Below, piece by piece: positions 28,670 through 39,583 of a DNA stretch of 64,000 nucleotides. The number at the start of each line of letters is the position of its first letter. Position 1 is the stretch's first letter. The position numbers and the translations under genes are program-made. Origin of the DNA: Pelagibaculum spongiae (GTDB lineage: Bacteria; Pseudomonadota; Gammaproteobacteria; Enterobacterales; Pelagibaculaceae); NCBI RefSeq assembly GCF_003097315.1, contig NZ_QDDL01000001.1, forward strand, positions 496,001-560,000, given 5' to 3'. The notes beneath the pieces are model-generated. The model was not told the DNA's origin. It was given only the letters and a program-made list of their open reading frames with translations, and searched no databases.

Positions 28670-29665
28670 CTATGCTCCGTAATCTTTAGTAGTGATATTT
28701 GGATTTCCAGTTAATGTTGCCGCTAAAATAACTTTTACTAACATGGGAAAATCCAAGCCAATACTCTTGGCTGCCATCGGCACCAAACTATGACTAGTCA
28801 TTCCGGGGATAGTATTCACTTCAAGTAGCCAGAAATTACCCTGACTATCTCTCATAAAATCAACACGCCCCCAACCACTACAACCAACGGCTTTAAATGC
28901 CCTGAGTGCAATATCACCTAACAATCGCTCAGTTTCTAAATCCAGGCCTGGGCAGTAATATTCAGTGTCATTCGCTAAATACTTAGCGTCATAATCATAA
29001 AATTTATTCGGCGTTTCCATGTGCACCGAAGGCAGTGCTCTACCACCTAAAATAGAGACCGTATATTCACCACCTTTAATATATGATTCAGCTAAAAGGT
29101 GATCGGTATATTTTGCTGCCAGTTCTAATGCAGGCTTCAATTCAACGGCATTGAAAACCGGGCTCATCCCAACACTTGATCCTTCACAGTATGGCTTGAT
29201 CATTACCGGCAAGGGCATTTTTTCCAATTGTTTTTCTAAAGTGGAGAAATTTTGCCGATCAATCACTATTTCCTGCCAATCAGGTGTAGGTAAATCCAAC
29301 TGACGCCAGATCATTTTGCAGCGCAGTTTATCCATACCCAAAGCAGAACCCAGCACACCACTTCCGGTATAAGGAATTTTCAGCGAATCCAACAACCCTT
29401 GAATTAAACCATCTTCACCGCCTCGACCATGCAATGCATTAAAGACTCGATTAATTCCAGACAATTGCAACTGCCAGTCAGCTTTTGCAGTATCCAATGC
29501 AAAAGCATCAATCCCTTGTGATTGCAGAGCACTTAAAACAGCAGCGCCAGATTGCAAAGAAACTTCCCGCTCAGCAGAGTCGCCGCCTAACAAAACGGCT
29601 ACTCGACCAAAATCCACTGGATCTATTTTCAGCTCAGGAAAATCTGCCAGCATCTGATCATTCAT
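28670..29665 (-). CDS. ddlB: D-alanine--D-alanine ligase
   Basis: ATP-grasp enzyme joining two D-Ala for peptidoglycan precursors. Visible are VLLGGDSAEREVSLQSG (about 24-40), HGRGGEDG (about 78-85), the ATP-grasp core MIKPYCEGSSVGMS and the metal-binding LLEVNTIPGMTSHSL. Length is 331 residues, slightly longer than DdlB at the N-terminus. It overlaps murB by 4 bp. Confidence 0.97.
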   Translation of the reverse strand: MNDQMLADFPELKIDPVDFGRVAVLLGGDSAEREVSLQSGAAVLSALQSQGIDAFALDTAKADWQLQLSGINRVFNALHGRGGEDGLIQGLLDSLKIPYTGSGVLGSALGMDKLRCKMIWRQLDLPTPDWQEIVIDRQNFSTLEKQLEKMPLPVMIKPYCEGSSVGMSPVFNAVELKPALELAAKYTDHLLAESYIKGGEYTVSILGGRALPSVHMETPNKFYDYDAKYLANDTEYYCPGLDLETERLLGDIALRAFKAVGCSGWGRVDFMRDSQGNFWLLEVNTIPGMTSHSLVPMAAKSIGLDFPMLVKVILAATLTGNPNITTKDYGA

Positions 29666-30552
29666 AGTCGATCTCCAACCATTTCTACTTCAGGCTGCAG
29701 TTTAATGCCTGAATCCTCAAAAACCCGCTGCTGCACCAGTTCGATTAATGCTTCAATATCATCAGAACTAGCACCACCAGTATTTACAATAAAATTGGCA
29801 TGCTTTGGCGATACTTCGGCGCCACCAATTTTATATCCTTTTAATCCACAATCTTGAATCAGCTTGGCAGCAAAATTCCCTTGTGGATTTCTAAATGTCG
29901 AGCCTGCCGTCGGCAATCCAATTGGTTGACTTTGTTGACGTTTATCTAATAAAGCTCGAATCGCTTCTAGCTCTTGTTCGCCATCACCCGATTTAAAAAC
30001 AAAACCAGCCGCAACAAACCATTCATTTTCAGGCCCAATAACTGAACGATAACCCGCCTTATATTCATCGGCAGATCGTCGAATTAATGCACCTTGATGA
30101 TTCAAACAATCAACAAATTGGACGTGCGGCCAAGTTTCACCACCAAAAGCACCTGCGTTCATTTTTAACGCGCCACCGATAGTTCCTGGAATACCAGCTA
30201 AAAAGCCACCACCAATTAAATTCGCTTTGGCGCTATTACGAGCCAGCTTGCTACAAGTAACGCCAGCTTCGGCGTATACCGTTTGTTGCTGGCTATCAAT
30301 TTCCAGTTTATTCAGACGATTTAATGTAGCGATTACTGTGCCTTTAAAACCACCATCACGTACTAGAATATTACTTCCCAGCCCCAACCAGAACAAAGGT
30401 TCATCTTCAGGTAGCTGAGATAAAAAAACTTGCAGATCAGCTAAATCAGCCGGCTGATAATAACGCTGAGCAGCACCACCGACTCGCCAACTAGTATGAG
30501 CTGCTAGCGAATGGTTTTCTTGCAATTTTCCTCTCAGCTCAAGCGACTGCAT
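29662..30552 (-). CDS. murB: UDP-N-acetylenolpyruvoylglucosamine reductase (type II-like MurB)
   Basis: FAD enzyme that reduces the enolpyruvyl group to give UDP-MurNAc. FAD-binding FWLGLGSNILVRDGGF (about 54-69), GGFLAGIPGTIGGALKMNAGAFGG with a split at the glycine run, and the catalytic Ser in GSTFRNPQG are seen, as is the C-terminal Glu region (QPEVEMVGD). Length is 296 residues, short like the Gram-positive/Pseudomonas-independent type rather than the longer E. coli form. It shares one base with murC and 4 bp with ddlB. Confidence 0.95.
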   Translation of the reverse strand: MQSLELRGKLQENHSLAAHTSWRVGGAAQRYYQPADLADLQVFLSQLPEDEPLFWLGLGSNILVRDGGFKGTVIATLNRLNKLEIDSQQQTVYAEAGVTCSKLARNSAKANLIGGGFLAGIPGTIGGALKMNAGAFGGETWPHVQFVDCLNHQGALIRRSADEYKAGYRSVIGPENEWFVAAGFVFKSGDGEQELEAIRALLDKRQQSQPIGLPTAGSTFRNPQGNFAAKLIQDCGLKGYKIGGAEVSPKHANFIVNTGGASSDDIEALIELVQQRVFEDSGIKLQPEVEMVGDRL

Positions 30553-31970
30553 TAATTCGCCTCCAACCCATCATTGGCAATAGCCGCTGCTAATTGACCA
30601 ATATTTCCGGCACCTTGAAGCAATAAGATATCGTCACTTCGCAGCAATCCAGCTAGCACTCTATTTAATTCTTTCTGATCACAATAAACTGGATCAACCG
30701 AACCTCTCTGGCGGATAGAACCACACAAAGATCGGCTATCAACATTTGGAATAGGTTTTTCACCGGCCGAATAAACTTCCAGCATGACCAACACATCAAC
30801 TTGTGATAACACTTGAACGAAATCTTCATAAAGATCTCGGGTGCGGCTATAACGATGCGGCTGGAAAACTGCAACTAATCGTCTTTCAGGCCAGCCATTA
30901 CGAATGGCCGATAAAGTCGCCTGAACTTCGCGTGGATGATGGCCATAGTCATCGATCATCATTACTTCACCAGCCGGAGCCTTTACATCGTGAACCTGGA
31001 AGCGACGGCCAATACCTTCAAATTTTTCTAATGCATTAATAATCGATTGCTGGTCAACGCCGTGATCCATCGCCACTGCAATAGAAGCCAAAGTATTTAA
31101 AATATTATGCTGACCCGGTAGGTTTAATTTCACCGGAAAACGAATGCCTTCCGGCGTAATGACTGTGAAGTGGCTGCACATGCCATCAAATTTGGCATCA
31201 ATTGCACGGAAGTCTGCATCGTCGCTAAAGCCATAAGTCATCAATGGCCGTTGAATTCTTGGCAAAATTTCCCGCACAACGGGATCGTCAATACACATCA
31301 CTGCCTGGCCATAAAATGGCAGGTGGTGTAAAAACTCAACAAATGTATCTTTCAGCTTTTCGAAATCACCACCATAAGTTGCCATATGGTCTTCATCGAT
31401 ATTGGTGACGACAGCAACCATTGGCTGTAAATGCAAAAATGATGCATCCGACTCATCAGCTTCGGCAATTAAATAGCGACCACTACCCAAGCGAGCATTA
31501 GTACCGGCACTATTTAATCGACCACCAATAACAAAGGTGGGATCCATGCCACCTTCGGCAAACAGGCTGGCAGTCAGACTGGTAGTGGTCGTTTTACCGT
31601 GAGTACCAGCAACCGCAATACCGTGGCGAAAACGCATTAGCTCAGCCAGCATTTCAGCACGTGGCACAATTGGAATGCGCAAAACACGGGCACGTTGAAT
31701 TTCTGGGTTGGCTTCGTTAATTGCAGTGGAAACCACTACGACATCGGCGCGTTCAACATTACTTTCTAAATGCTCAGAATAAATCGTTGCTCCGGCCTGT
31801 TGCAGCCGCTTGGTCACCGGATTTGAGGCAAGATCACTACCACTAATCTCATAGCCCTGGTTTAATAAAACCTCTGCTATACCACCCATACCAACACCGC
31901 CAATTCCAATAAAATGAATATGATTGGTTCGACGCATTTGCGGCATAGAAAAAAGTTTTGAATCAGCCAC
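30552..31970 (-). CDS. murC: UDP-N-acetylmuramate--L-alanine ligase
   Basis: Cytosolic Mur ligase adding L-Ala to UDP-MurNAc. N-terminal [19 protein letters not shown] binds UDP; the ATP loop is [13 protein letters not shown]. The start is best placed at GTG 31970: GGAGGT lies five bases upstream, the codon overlaps the murG stop (GTGGCTGA), and the resulting 472 residues match the family. An earlier in-frame ATG would read 22 codons inside murG. Confidence 0.96.
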   Translation of the reverse strand: MADSKLFSMPQMRRTNHIHFIGIGGVGMGGIAEVLLNQGYEISGSDLASNPVTKRLQQAGATIYSEHLESNVERADVVVVSTAINEANPEIQRARVLRIPIVPRAEMLAELMRFRHGIAVAGTHGKTTTTSLTASLFAEGGMDPTFVIGGRLNSAGTNARLGSGRYLIAEADESDASFLHLQPMVAVVTNIDEDHMATYGGDFEKLKDTFVEFLHHLPFYGQAVMCIDDPVVREILPRIQRPLMTYGFSDDADFRAIDAKFDGMCSHFTVITPEGIRFPVKLNLPGQHNILNTLASIAVAMDHGVDQQSIINALEKFEGIGRRFQVHDVKAPAGEVMMIDDYGHHPREVQATLSAIRNGWPERRLVAVFQPHRYSRTRDLYEDFVQVLSQVDVLVMLEVYSAGEKPIPNVDSRSLCGSIRQRGSVDPVYCDQKELNRVLAGLLRSDDILLLQGAGNIGQLAAAIANDGLEAN

Positions 31971-33045
31971 CAGTGACCTCCAGACAATGCTTAACAACAA
32001 CCTCAGTAGCATCAACGATGGCGGCTTTTTTGGCATTGCTTGCCATTTGCGCCAGCTGTTTTCGGCCTTCGGGTGTTAAATAGGATTCGATTAATTTCTG
32101 CAATCTTTCTGATGTCAGATCCGATTGCGCGAGTAATACCGCTGCGTCTTTATCAACCAAGTAACCGGCATTTGCCGTTTGGTGATCATCGATCGCTTGC
32201 GGGAAAGGAATAAATATCGCAGGCAAACCTGCCGCCGCGACTTCTGAAACAGTTAAAGCACCCGCACGACAAACCACTAGATCTGCCCATGCATATGCAC
32301 TAGCCATATCGTCAATATAAGCGGTGACTTTGGGCTCAATAACTAACGATTGCTCAGCATAACCTTGCTGGGCAATCTCTAAAGTACGCGCTCCAGTTTG
32401 GTGCCAAACTTCTACTTTATCAGCCAAACCTGAAGCAACTGCTGGCATTGCTTTGTTCAATGCCAAAGCACCTAAACTGCCACCCACGATTAACAATTTC
32501 AGTTTTTTCTGTACAGAACTATCAATAGCCTCAGCAACCACTAAATCACTCAGTTCGACAATTTCATCACGAACCGGATTACCAGTGACCACACCATTTT
32601 TTAAGGCATTAGGAAAAGCCTGTAAAACTCGGCTAGCCCGACCAGCCAAAATTTTATTGGTGGTGCCTGCTATTGCATTTTGCTCATGAATGACCAACGG
32701 TATATTCATAACGCTAGCCATTAAACCACCGGGGCCAGATGCGAAACCACCAAAGCCAATCACCAAATCTGGCTTTAATTGTTTAAGTAATTTTCTAGCC
32801 TGCAAGCAAGACTTTAAAATTTTCCAAGGTGCTGCCAACAACCCAGCAACCCCTTTACCGCGAACACCACTGACAGAAATATGATTCAACGGGAAACCAG
32901 CTTGCGGCACCAACTGATTTTCCAAACCTCTTGGGGTTCCTAACCATTCAACTTGCCAGCCTTTTGCTGTTAGATTTTTTGCGACCGCCAGTGCCGGATA
33001 AATATGGCCACCGGTACCACCTGCCATCACTAATACTCGGCTCAT
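31963..33045 (-). CDS. murG: Lipid II synthase (undecaprenyl-PP-MurNAc-pentapeptide GlcNAc transferase)
   Basis: Membrane-associated GT-B transferase converting lipid I to lipid II. The glycine motif [14 protein letters not shown] (about 8-21), [14 protein letters not shown] and C-terminal [23 protein letters not shown] are canonical. Length is 360 residues. It overlaps ftsW by 4 bp and murC by 8 bp. Confidence 0.97.
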   Translation of the reverse strand: MSRVLVMAGGTGGHIYPALAVAKNLTAKGWQVEWLGTPRGLENQLVPQAGFPLNHISVSGVRGKGVAGLLAAPWKILKSCLQARKLLKQLKPDLVIGFGGFASGPGGLMASVMNIPLVIHEQNAIAGTTNKILAGRASRVLQAFPNALKNGVVTGNPVRDEIVELSDLVVAEAIDSSVQKKLKLLIVGGSLGALALNKAMPAVASGLADKVEVWHQTGARTLEIAQQGYAEQSLVIEPKVTAYIDDMASAYAWADLVVCRAGALTVSEVAAAGLPAIFIPFPQAIDDHQTANAGYLVDKDAAVLLAQSDLTSERLQKLIESYLTPEGRKQLAQMASNAKKAAIVDATEVVVKHCLEVTGG

Positions 33046-34277
33046 GATCGCTTCTCCCTACTACTTTTTTTAGCCTGCTTTGTGCCCGTTTTTGCGAACT
33101 GCATCGTTTCAAGCTGCACTCGCATCAATAAGGCAATCGCCACGCAGTTTACGATCAATGAACTACCGCCATAGCTGATCAATGGCAAGGTGAGTCCTTT
33201 GGTGGGTAGCAATCCAGCATTCACCCCCAAATTAACGATCACTTGCAAACCCAGCCACAAAGAAATTCCAAAGCCACAATAAGCCACAAATAATTGCTGC
33301 TGCTGTTTCGCTTGATAGGCCATCAATAGCCCCCGCCAAACCAAGCAAGCAAAAAGACCGCAAATAAATACAATCCCAATAAAGCCAAGTTCTTCAGCCA
33401 ACACAGAAATAATAAAATCAGTATGTGCTTCTGGCAGATACATCATTTTCTGAATACTGGAACCCAATCCTAAGCCAAACCAGTCGCCTCTGCCGATCGC
33501 CATTAACGCCTGAGTTAACTGATAACCACTGCCAAATGGATCGGCCCATGGATCAGAAAAACTGGTTAAACGACTTAATCGATAGGGCTCTGCAATTACC
33601 AACGCTGATGCGCCAATTGCCAAACTGCCGCCTAGCACTGCAAATTGAACTAACTTGGCACCGGCTAAAAACATCATCCCCATCGCCGTTGCCATAATAA
33701 TCACCGACGCGCCAAAATCTGGCTCAAATAACAACAAACCCACCACCATTCCCAGCAACAAAAGTGGCTTGATAAAACCCATCAACTCTAGCTTCACTTC
33801 TTCTTGGCGACGCTGTAGATAACCGGCTAAATAAATAATCACAAATAGCTTAACCAGCTCAGAAACCTGAATATTAATTCCTGCCAAGGGAATCCAGCGG
33901 ATACTGCCATTAACCGATTTACCAACACCAGGGATTAATACTGCAATTAGTAATGCAATACTTAAAATCAACAGCCACTTACTAATTCGATACCAGAACT
34001 GTAATGGCAAGCGAAATGCTATAGCGCCTATTATTAGACCCATCAACAAAAATGCAGCCTGACGCCAAAAATAATGCAATGGATCAGAAAAGTTTTTATC
34101 GGCAACACTAACCGATGCTGATGCCACCATTACTAGTCCAATACTCGCTAAAATGAGTGCAGCAGTTAATAATGTTGCATCTGGTTTTGGCCATTGCAGT
34201 ATTTTCTTCCAGCTAAAATTCTCCACACTGTAATTTACAAGCGTTGAGAAGTTAGCTGAAATAGAAGTGCTACTCAT
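33042..34277 (-). CDS. ftsW: SEDS peptidoglycan polymerase FtsW
   Basis: Polytopic glycosyltransferase that polymerises septal peptidoglycan together with FtsI. Ten helices are predicted. Conserved SEDS segments include the essential acid region AHTDFIISVLAEELGFIG and LPTKGLTLPLISYGGSSL near the end. Length is 411 residues with a short basic C-terminal tail. Overlaps of 4 bp link it to murD and murG. Confidence 0.97.
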   Translation of the reverse strand: MSSTSISANFSTLVNYSVENFSWKKILQWPKPDATLLTAALILASIGLVMVASASVSVADKNFSDPLHYFWRQAAFLLMGLIIGAIAFRLPLQFWYRISKWLLILSIALLIAVLIPGVGKSVNGSIRWIPLAGINIQVSELVKLFVIIYLAGYLQRRQEEVKLELMGFIKPLLLLGMVVGLLLFEPDFGASVIIMATAMGMMFLAGAKLVQFAVLGGSLAIGASALVIAEPYRLSRLTSFSDPWADPFGSGYQLTQALMAIGRGDWFGLGLGSSIQKMMYLPEAHTDFIISVLAEELGFIGIVFICGLFACLVWRGLLMAYQAKQQQQLFVAYCGFGISLWLGLQVIVNLGVNAGLLPTKGLTLPLISYGGSSLIVNCVAIALLMRVQLETMQFAKTGTKQAKKSSREKRS

Positions 34278-35617
34278 GCCAGCACCTCAAGACGTTTAAT
34301 CTCACGAGTGAACACTTCACCGCGAACAACAAAGCTTTTGAACATATCAAAACTGGCGCAGGCGGGAGAAAGCAATAAACCATCACCGGCCTTTGCAAAG
34401 TGCAAACCCATTTCGATTGCATTTTCCATTGAATCAGCAAAATGGCACGAGCAAATCGGAGCAAATACTTCGGCCAGCTGCTGGGCATCTTCACCGATCA
34501 ACACCACATGCGACACCACTTGATTAGCAACTTGAGCTAAAGGTGAAAAGTCCTGCCCTTTACCTTGGCCACCCACTATTAAAACCAGCTTTCGGCCATT
34601 TTCAGAATAATCGGCTAAACCGGCGATTGCCGCTTCTGTTGCGCCAACATTGGTGCCTTTAGAATCGTTATAACAATCGACTCCAGCAACATTGCCAACC
34701 CATTGACAGCGGTGCTCTAGGCCAGAAAATTGTTTTATTCCAGCTAAACACTTTTCAAGCGGCCAACCCGCTAGGTCTGCTAATGCCAAAGCAGACAGCG
34801 CATTCACTTGGTTGTGTAAACCTGACAGCTTCATTTCTGCAATCGATAATAATTTTTCAGTGCCTTTAAATAATTGGCCATTATCTAAACGCCAGCTCTG
34901 ACTATCAGAACAAATCGATCCAATAGCAAAATTTGCTGAACTGTTATCAACCCAAGTTAATTGATCATCTTGATTAATCAGACAATGCTCAGCATCCAAA
35001 TAAACCCGTTGCTTAGCGGCGCAATAATCCGCAAAACTGTCGTAACGATCCATATGATCAGGACTAATATTTAAAATCGTCGCAACGGCAGGTTTTAATG
35101 TTGAAGTGGTTTCTAGTTGAAAACTGGATAATTCCAATACATACCAGTCGGCTTTTTCTGCTAATAAATCCAACGCGGGCCGCCCTAAATTACCGCCGAT
35201 AACCGCATTAACTCTGGCAGATTGCGCCATCTCGCCCATTAAAGTGGTTACGGTGCTTTTGGCATTAGCACCGGTAATCGCAATGACTTTTGCCGCCGAC
35301 TGCTCTTTTCGCAGCGCATCAGCAAATAACTCAATATCACCGATTATTTTTTGCGCCGGCAGCGCCGCAATCTCTGGTATTTTAATTGAAATACCCGGAC
35401 TAACTACCACCAAGGCCGCACTTTCTAACAGCGCTTGATCCAATCGACCACAAATTAAATGTGCCTCTGGTGCAAGCTCGGTTAATTGATCCATTCCTGG
35501 AGGCTGCTGGCGCGTGTCCATAACGGCAAAAGCCCGCGATCTCGATTTGAGAAAGCGAGCAACTGACAAACCACTAAGGCCTAGCCCGACAATTACCGTT
35601 AAATCTTTTTCCATCAT
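34274..35617 (-). CDS. murD: UDP-N-acetylmuramoyl-L-alanine--D-glutamate ligase
   Basis: Cytosolic Mur ligase adding D-Glu. It has VIVGLGLSGLSVARFL at the N-terminus, ATP loop ITGANAKSTVTTLM (the Lys-Ser-Thr core kept) and ISPDHMDRYDSF in the central domain. Length is 447 residues. Two ATGs are adjacent at the start; the second has the better spacing from AGG, so the true start may be one codon in. It abuts mraY. Confidence 0.97.
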   Translation of the reverse strand: MMEKDLTVIVGLGLSGLSVARFLKSRSRAFAVMDTRQQPPGMDQLTELAPEAHLICGRLDQALLESAALVVVSPGISIKIPEIAALPAQKIIGDIELFADALRKEQSAAKVIAITGANAKSTVTTLMGEMAQSARVNAVIGGNLGRPALDLLAEKADWYVLELSSFQLETTSTLKPAVATILNISPDHMDRYDSFADYCAAKQRVYLDAEHCLINQDDQLTWVDNSSANFAIGSICSDSQSWRLDNGQLFKGTEKLLSIAEMKLSGLHNQVNALSALALADLAGWPLEKCLAGIKQFSGLEHRCQWVGNVAGVDCYNDSKGTNVGATEAAIAGLADYSENGRKLVLIVGGQGKGQDFSPLAQVANQVVSHVVLIGEDAQQLAEVFAPICSCHFADSMENAIEMGLHFAKAGDGLLLSPACASFDMFKSFVVRGEVFTREIKRLEVLA

Positions 35618-36700
35618 CTACCTAATCTTGAGGCTGGCCAAACCAATCGCCACCAGAATTACTGTAATAATCCAAAACCGAACAATGACTTTTGGTTCCG
35701 CCCAGCCTTTCAATTCAAAGTGGTGGTGCAACGGTGCCATACGGAAAATTCTACGGCCGGTCAATTTAAATGACGCCACTTGTAGAATGACCGAAACAGT
35801 TTCAGCAACAAATACGCCGCTCATAATGAAGAAGACCAATTCCTGGCGAACAATAACCGCGACAACACCCAGCGCTGCACCTAATGCCAAAGCTCCAACA
35901 TCTCCCATAAATACTTGGGCTGGATAAGTGTTAAACCATAAAAAGCCCAACCCGGCGCCAACAATCGAGGCACAGAACACCATTAATTCGCCAGAACCTG
36001 CGATAAATGGCACACCTAAATAATCAGAGAAGTCTGCTCGACCTGAGGCATAAGCGAAAATTGCCAAAGCACCTGCAATTAATACTGTTGGCATAATGGC
36101 TAATCCATCCAGACCATCAGTCAGGTTGACCGCATTACTTGAACCAACAATTACAAAATAAGTCAGTGCAATAAATGCCGGGCCAATCATGAACGATACG
36201 CCGGGGAAAAACGGAATCAATAGATCAATTTCTGCCGGTGAAGAATGGCCATAATAGAGATAAATCGCTGCACCAAAACCTGCAACCGACTGCCATAAAT
36301 ACTTCCAGCGTGCTGGCAAGCCTTTGGTGTCTTTATTAACGACCTTGCGCCAATCATCAACCCAGCCTACGGCACCAAAAACTAAGGTCACCAACAACAC
36401 CACCCAAACGTAGCGGTTGCTCAGGTCAGCCCATAGCAAAGTACTAAAACCGATGGACAATAAAATCAGTGCACCACCCATAGTTGGCGTACCTGATTTA
36501 GCTAAATGGGTTTGCGGGCCTTCGGTACGAATTGTTTGTCCGATTGATAACTCACGTAACTTGCGAATCATGTATGGGCCAAGTAGCAATGAAAATGCCA
36601 GCGCGGTTAAAACACCTAATACGCCACGCATGGTCAAATACTGAAATAAATTAAATCCTGAATAATATTGGGTCAGATTCTGGCTCAACCAAAGCAACAT
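35618..36700 (-). CDS. mraY: Phospho-N-acetylmuramoyl-pentapeptide transferase
   Basis: Polytopic enzyme moving phospho-MurNAc-pentapeptide to undecaprenyl phosphate (lipid I). Ten helices. Conserved acidic motifs [16 protein letters not shown] and [11 protein letters not shown], plus the histidine motif [11 protein letters not shown], are all present. Length is 360 residues. The stop precedes murD directly and the start shares a base with the murF stop. Confidence 0.98.
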   Translation of the reverse strand: MLLWLSQNLTQYYSGFNLFQYLTMRGVLGVLTALAFSLLLGPYMIRKLRELSIGQTIRTEGPQTHLAKSGTPTMGGALILLSIGFSTLLWADLSNRYVWVVLLVTLVFGAVGWVDDWRKVVNKDTKGLPARWKYLWQSVAGFGAAIYLYYGHSSPAEIDLLIPFFPGVSFMIGPAFIALTYFVIVGSSNAVNLTDGLDGLAIMPTVLIAGALAIFAYASGRADFSDYLGVPFIAGSGELMVFCASIVGAGLGFLWFNTYPAQVFMGDVGALALGAALGVVAVIVRQELVFFIMSGVFVAETVSVILQVASFKLTGRRIFRMAPLHHHFELKGWAEPKVIVRFWIITVILVAIGLASLKIR

Positions 36701-38070
36701 TAGTTGGTTCCCTCTGACAATTGACTTACAACTTGATCCATAGCGGCACTTCTTGATCCTTTAACTAACACAACGGCTCCCACACTCATCTGCTTTCGAG
36801 CAGCTTCGACCAGTGATTGCTGGTCGGAAAAACTACTATTAGTGTCTCTTTGCTTACCGAGGAAGCCTCTGGCTGCCTTGGCTGATAATTTGCCGACCGA
36901 TAATAAACCATTCAGGCCTTTTTTCCGGGCATATACACCAACTTGATAATGCAGCTCGTCAGCTCTTTCACCCAGTTCTGCCATATCACCTAATAGCAAC
37001 AAGGATTTTTGTTGGCGATGCTTAGCCAATTCCAACGCAACATCTATCGCTGCCTTTACCGAATCTGGGTTGGCGTTATAGCTATCATCCAGAATCAACG
37101 AGCCATCACTTAGTTCAATTGGACGCAAACGACCCGACACTGGCAGCGCACGCTGTAGCCCTGCGACAATAATTTCCGGTGCTATTTTTAATGCGCGTGC
37201 GGCAGATGCTGCCGCTAGTGCATTATTAATTTGATGCTGACCTGGCAAACTCAATTTGACCGGATAGCTCCCTTCGGGCATTACCAATTGAAACTGATAA
37301 CAACCGTTAGATTGAATCTTGATTTGATCGGCAGTCACTCGAGCGCCAGCACCCAAGCCAAAACGGCTTTCATGGCAATTGACTAATCGACTGAAATAGG
37401 AAGCATACTGATCATCGTCATTTATCAGTGCAACATCATTGCCGCGTAGCGATTGATAAATTTCGCCCTTAGCACGCGCAACACCCTGCAAACTGCCAAA
37501 ACCAGACAAATGCGCCGCAGCAACATTATTTACTAATGCCACATCAGGCTTAGCCAACCCAGTTAGATATTCAATTTCACCGACATGATTGGCACCCATT
37601 TCGATCACTGCATAACGATCTTGTTCGCTGAGTTGAAGCAAGGTTAGTGGCACGCCCAAGTGATTATTTAAATTACCCTTAGTTGCCAAGGTCTGATCTT
37701 GACCGCTCAAAATCGATGCCAGCATTTCTTTAACACTGGTTTTGCCGCAGCTACCAGTAATACCAACGACTTTAAGATCTAACTGCCTTCGCCACCAACG
37801 GGCGATTCTTCCTAAAGCCAAGGTAGCGTCAGGGACAATCAGCATTGGCAAATCAACATCTAGCTTTCGCTCAACTAACAATGCTGCAGCACCCAGCTGA
37901 GCCGCTTTTTCGGCGAAGTTATGACCATCAAACCGGTCACCGGCAATCGCCACAAATAAATTACCCGACGTAATAGTTCGCGTATCAATCGAAACGCCGG
38001 TTACTTGCACATCGGCAGTTAATTCTGCCCGTAGCATTTTTGCCATATCGGCTAAAGAAGCATTAAACAT
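36700..38070 (-). CDS. murF: UDP-MurNAc-tripeptide--D-alanyl-D-alanine ligase
   Basis: Mur ligase adding D-Ala-D-Ala. ATP loop [17 protein letters not shown] (about 103-119), then [17 protein letters not shown] and [13 protein letters not shown] place the start at ATG 38070, with GGAGAG just upstream and an 8-bp overlap with the murE stop. The frame continues 11 codons upstream without support. Length is 456 residues. Confidence 0.96.
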   Translation of the reverse strand: MFNASLADMAKMLRAELTADVQVTGVSIDTRTITSGNLFVAIAGDRFDGHNFAEKAAQLGAAALLVERKLDVDLPMLIVPDATLALGRIARWWRRQLDLKVVGITGSCGKTSVKEMLASILSGQDQTLATKGNLNNHLGVPLTLLQLSEQDRYAVIEMGANHVGEIEYLTGLAKPDVALVNNVAAAHLSGFGSLQGVARAKGEIYQSLRGNDVALINDDDQYASYFSRLVNCHESRFGLGAGARVTADQIKIQSNGCYQFQLVMPEGSYPVKLSLPGQHQINNALAAASAARALKIAPEIIVAGLQRALPVSGRLRPIELSDGSLILDDSYNANPDSVKAAIDVALELAKHRQQKSLLLLGDMAELGERADELHYQVGVYARKKGLNGLLSVGKLSAKAARGFLGKQRDTNSSFSDQQSLVEAARKQMSVGAVVLVKGSRSAAMDQVVSQLSEGTN

Positions 38071-39583
38071 ATTGCTCTCCAGCTTTTGCTTGCAACAATT
38101 CACTTACCGCTTGTAGATCAGACCAGAAGGATTTCTTACCTTGAATATCCAGATAATCTTCATGGCCTTTGCCAGCCACAACGATTAAATCTCCCGCCTT
38201 GGCAACCGACAGCGCCTTGGCAATTGCCTGATTGCGCTCTGGCTCTAACCAGGCTAAATCAGGCTGCTGCAAGCCGGTTTTAATATCGGCAAAAATTTGC
38301 GCTGGATCTTCAAAGCGAGAATTATCTTGAGTAATCACCAACTGATCAGAATTTTGTTCTGCAGCGGCGGCCATTTGAGGTCGCTTATTACGATCCCGAT
38401 CACCACCACAGCCAAAGACACAGTAACTTTTGCCGCTGACCAACGGACGTAACGCAGATAACACTTGCTGCAATGCATCTGGCGTATGGGCGTAATCAAC
38501 GACAACTAGTGGCAGTTCACTACCACCAAAACGATTCAGTCGCCCCGGCACTGGCTTAAGATTTGATGCTGCCTGCAGCACTTTCTCTGGTGCGAAATCT
38601 AACAGTAAGCAACCGATCACACCCAACAAATTCGACAGATTAAAACTGGCCAGCAACTGCTGGTTGGCAAAATCAAACTGACCCCAGCTAGTATTTAATT
38701 TCGCTTGGCAACCGTTCTGATCTAATACCGATTGTTCGGTAACTACAAAACGATCACACAAATCTAAGCCTTGTGGCTGCGGATAAACGCTATAACCGAT
38801 ACGGGTAATTTCTGGTCGTTGTTGTTTCAGTTGTTGCAGCAATCGAATGCCAAAAGCATCATCCAAATTCACTACCGCATGCTGCAATGGCATTTCCAGA
38901 AATAGCTTGGCTTTCGCTTCGCCGTATTGCTCCATCGAGCTGTGATAATCCAGATGATCTTGGGTTAAATTGGTGAATAAGCCGGTTTCGAAACGGCAGC
39001 CTTCCACTCGATGCTGATCCATTGCATGGGATGACACTTCAATCGCTGCATGGCGAACACCTTGCTGATACATTCCCGCTAAAGCCGCTTGCACAGTTAC
39101 CGGATCCGGCGTGGTATTACCTGTCTCTTGCAATTGTTCTGCCGCATCTTGGTCACTATCAACCGCGCCAGTACCTAAAGTACCAATGACGCCACCTTGC
39201 GAACCTAGTTGATTCCAGCAATGAGCTAAAAATAAGCTACAGGAAGTTTTACCATTGGTGCCGGTAATGCCAACTAACGGCATTTGCACTGAAGGGTGCT
39301 CATAAAAACGCGAGGCTAATTTACCCACCCGGTTTTTCAATTTAGGCAATCGAACTAGCGGTAAATCGCTTTGAAAAGCGGAATCGTCATGCTGATCAAG
39401 AATAATTGCACAAGCACCTGCTTTTTCTGCTTGAGCAAGAAAATCCAGCCCGTGGCCAGTATTTCCTTGTACTGCGATAAACGCATATCCAGGTTGAATC
39501 TGTCGACTATCTAAAGCTAGACCTTTAACTTGCAGATCCGGAACTTCACACCAGCCAGACAACAGCTCAGCGAGTGACTTCAT
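38063..39583 (-). CDS. murE: UDP-MurNAc-tripeptide synthetase (meso-DAP adding)
   Basis: Mur ligase adding the third stem residue. ATP loop VGITGTNGKTSCSLF (about 103-117); the amino-acid selectivity motif reads DNSR, with the Asn and Arg that select meso-diaminopimelate rather than lysine. GKGHEDY lies near the C-terminus. Length is 506 residues. It overlaps ftsI by 17 bp and murF by 8 bp. Confidence 0.96.
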   Translation of the reverse strand: MKSLAELLSGWCEVPDLQVKGLALDSRQIQPGYAFIAVQGNTGHGLDFLAQAEKAGACAIILDQHDDSAFQSDLPLVRLPKLKNRVGKLASRFYEHPSVQMPLVGITGTNGKTSCSLFLAHCWNQLGSQGGVIGTLGTGAVDSDQDAAEQLQETGNTTPDPVTVQAALAGMYQQGVRHAAIEVSSHAMDQHRVEGCRFETGLFTNLTQDHLDYHSSMEQYGEAKAKLFLEMPLQHAVVNLDDAFGIRLLQQLKQQRPEITRIGYSVYPQPQGLDLCDRFVVTEQSVLDQNGCQAKLNTSWGQFDFANQQLLASFNLSNLLGVIGCLLLDFAPEKVLQAASNLKPVPGRLNRFGGSELPLVVVDYAHTPDALQQVLSALRPLVSGKSYCVFGCGGDRDRNKRPQMAAAAEQNSDQLVITQDNSRFEDPAQIFADIKTGLQQPDLAWLEPERNQAIAKALSVAKAGDLIVVAGKGHEDYLDIQGKKSFWSDLQAVSELLQAKAGEQYV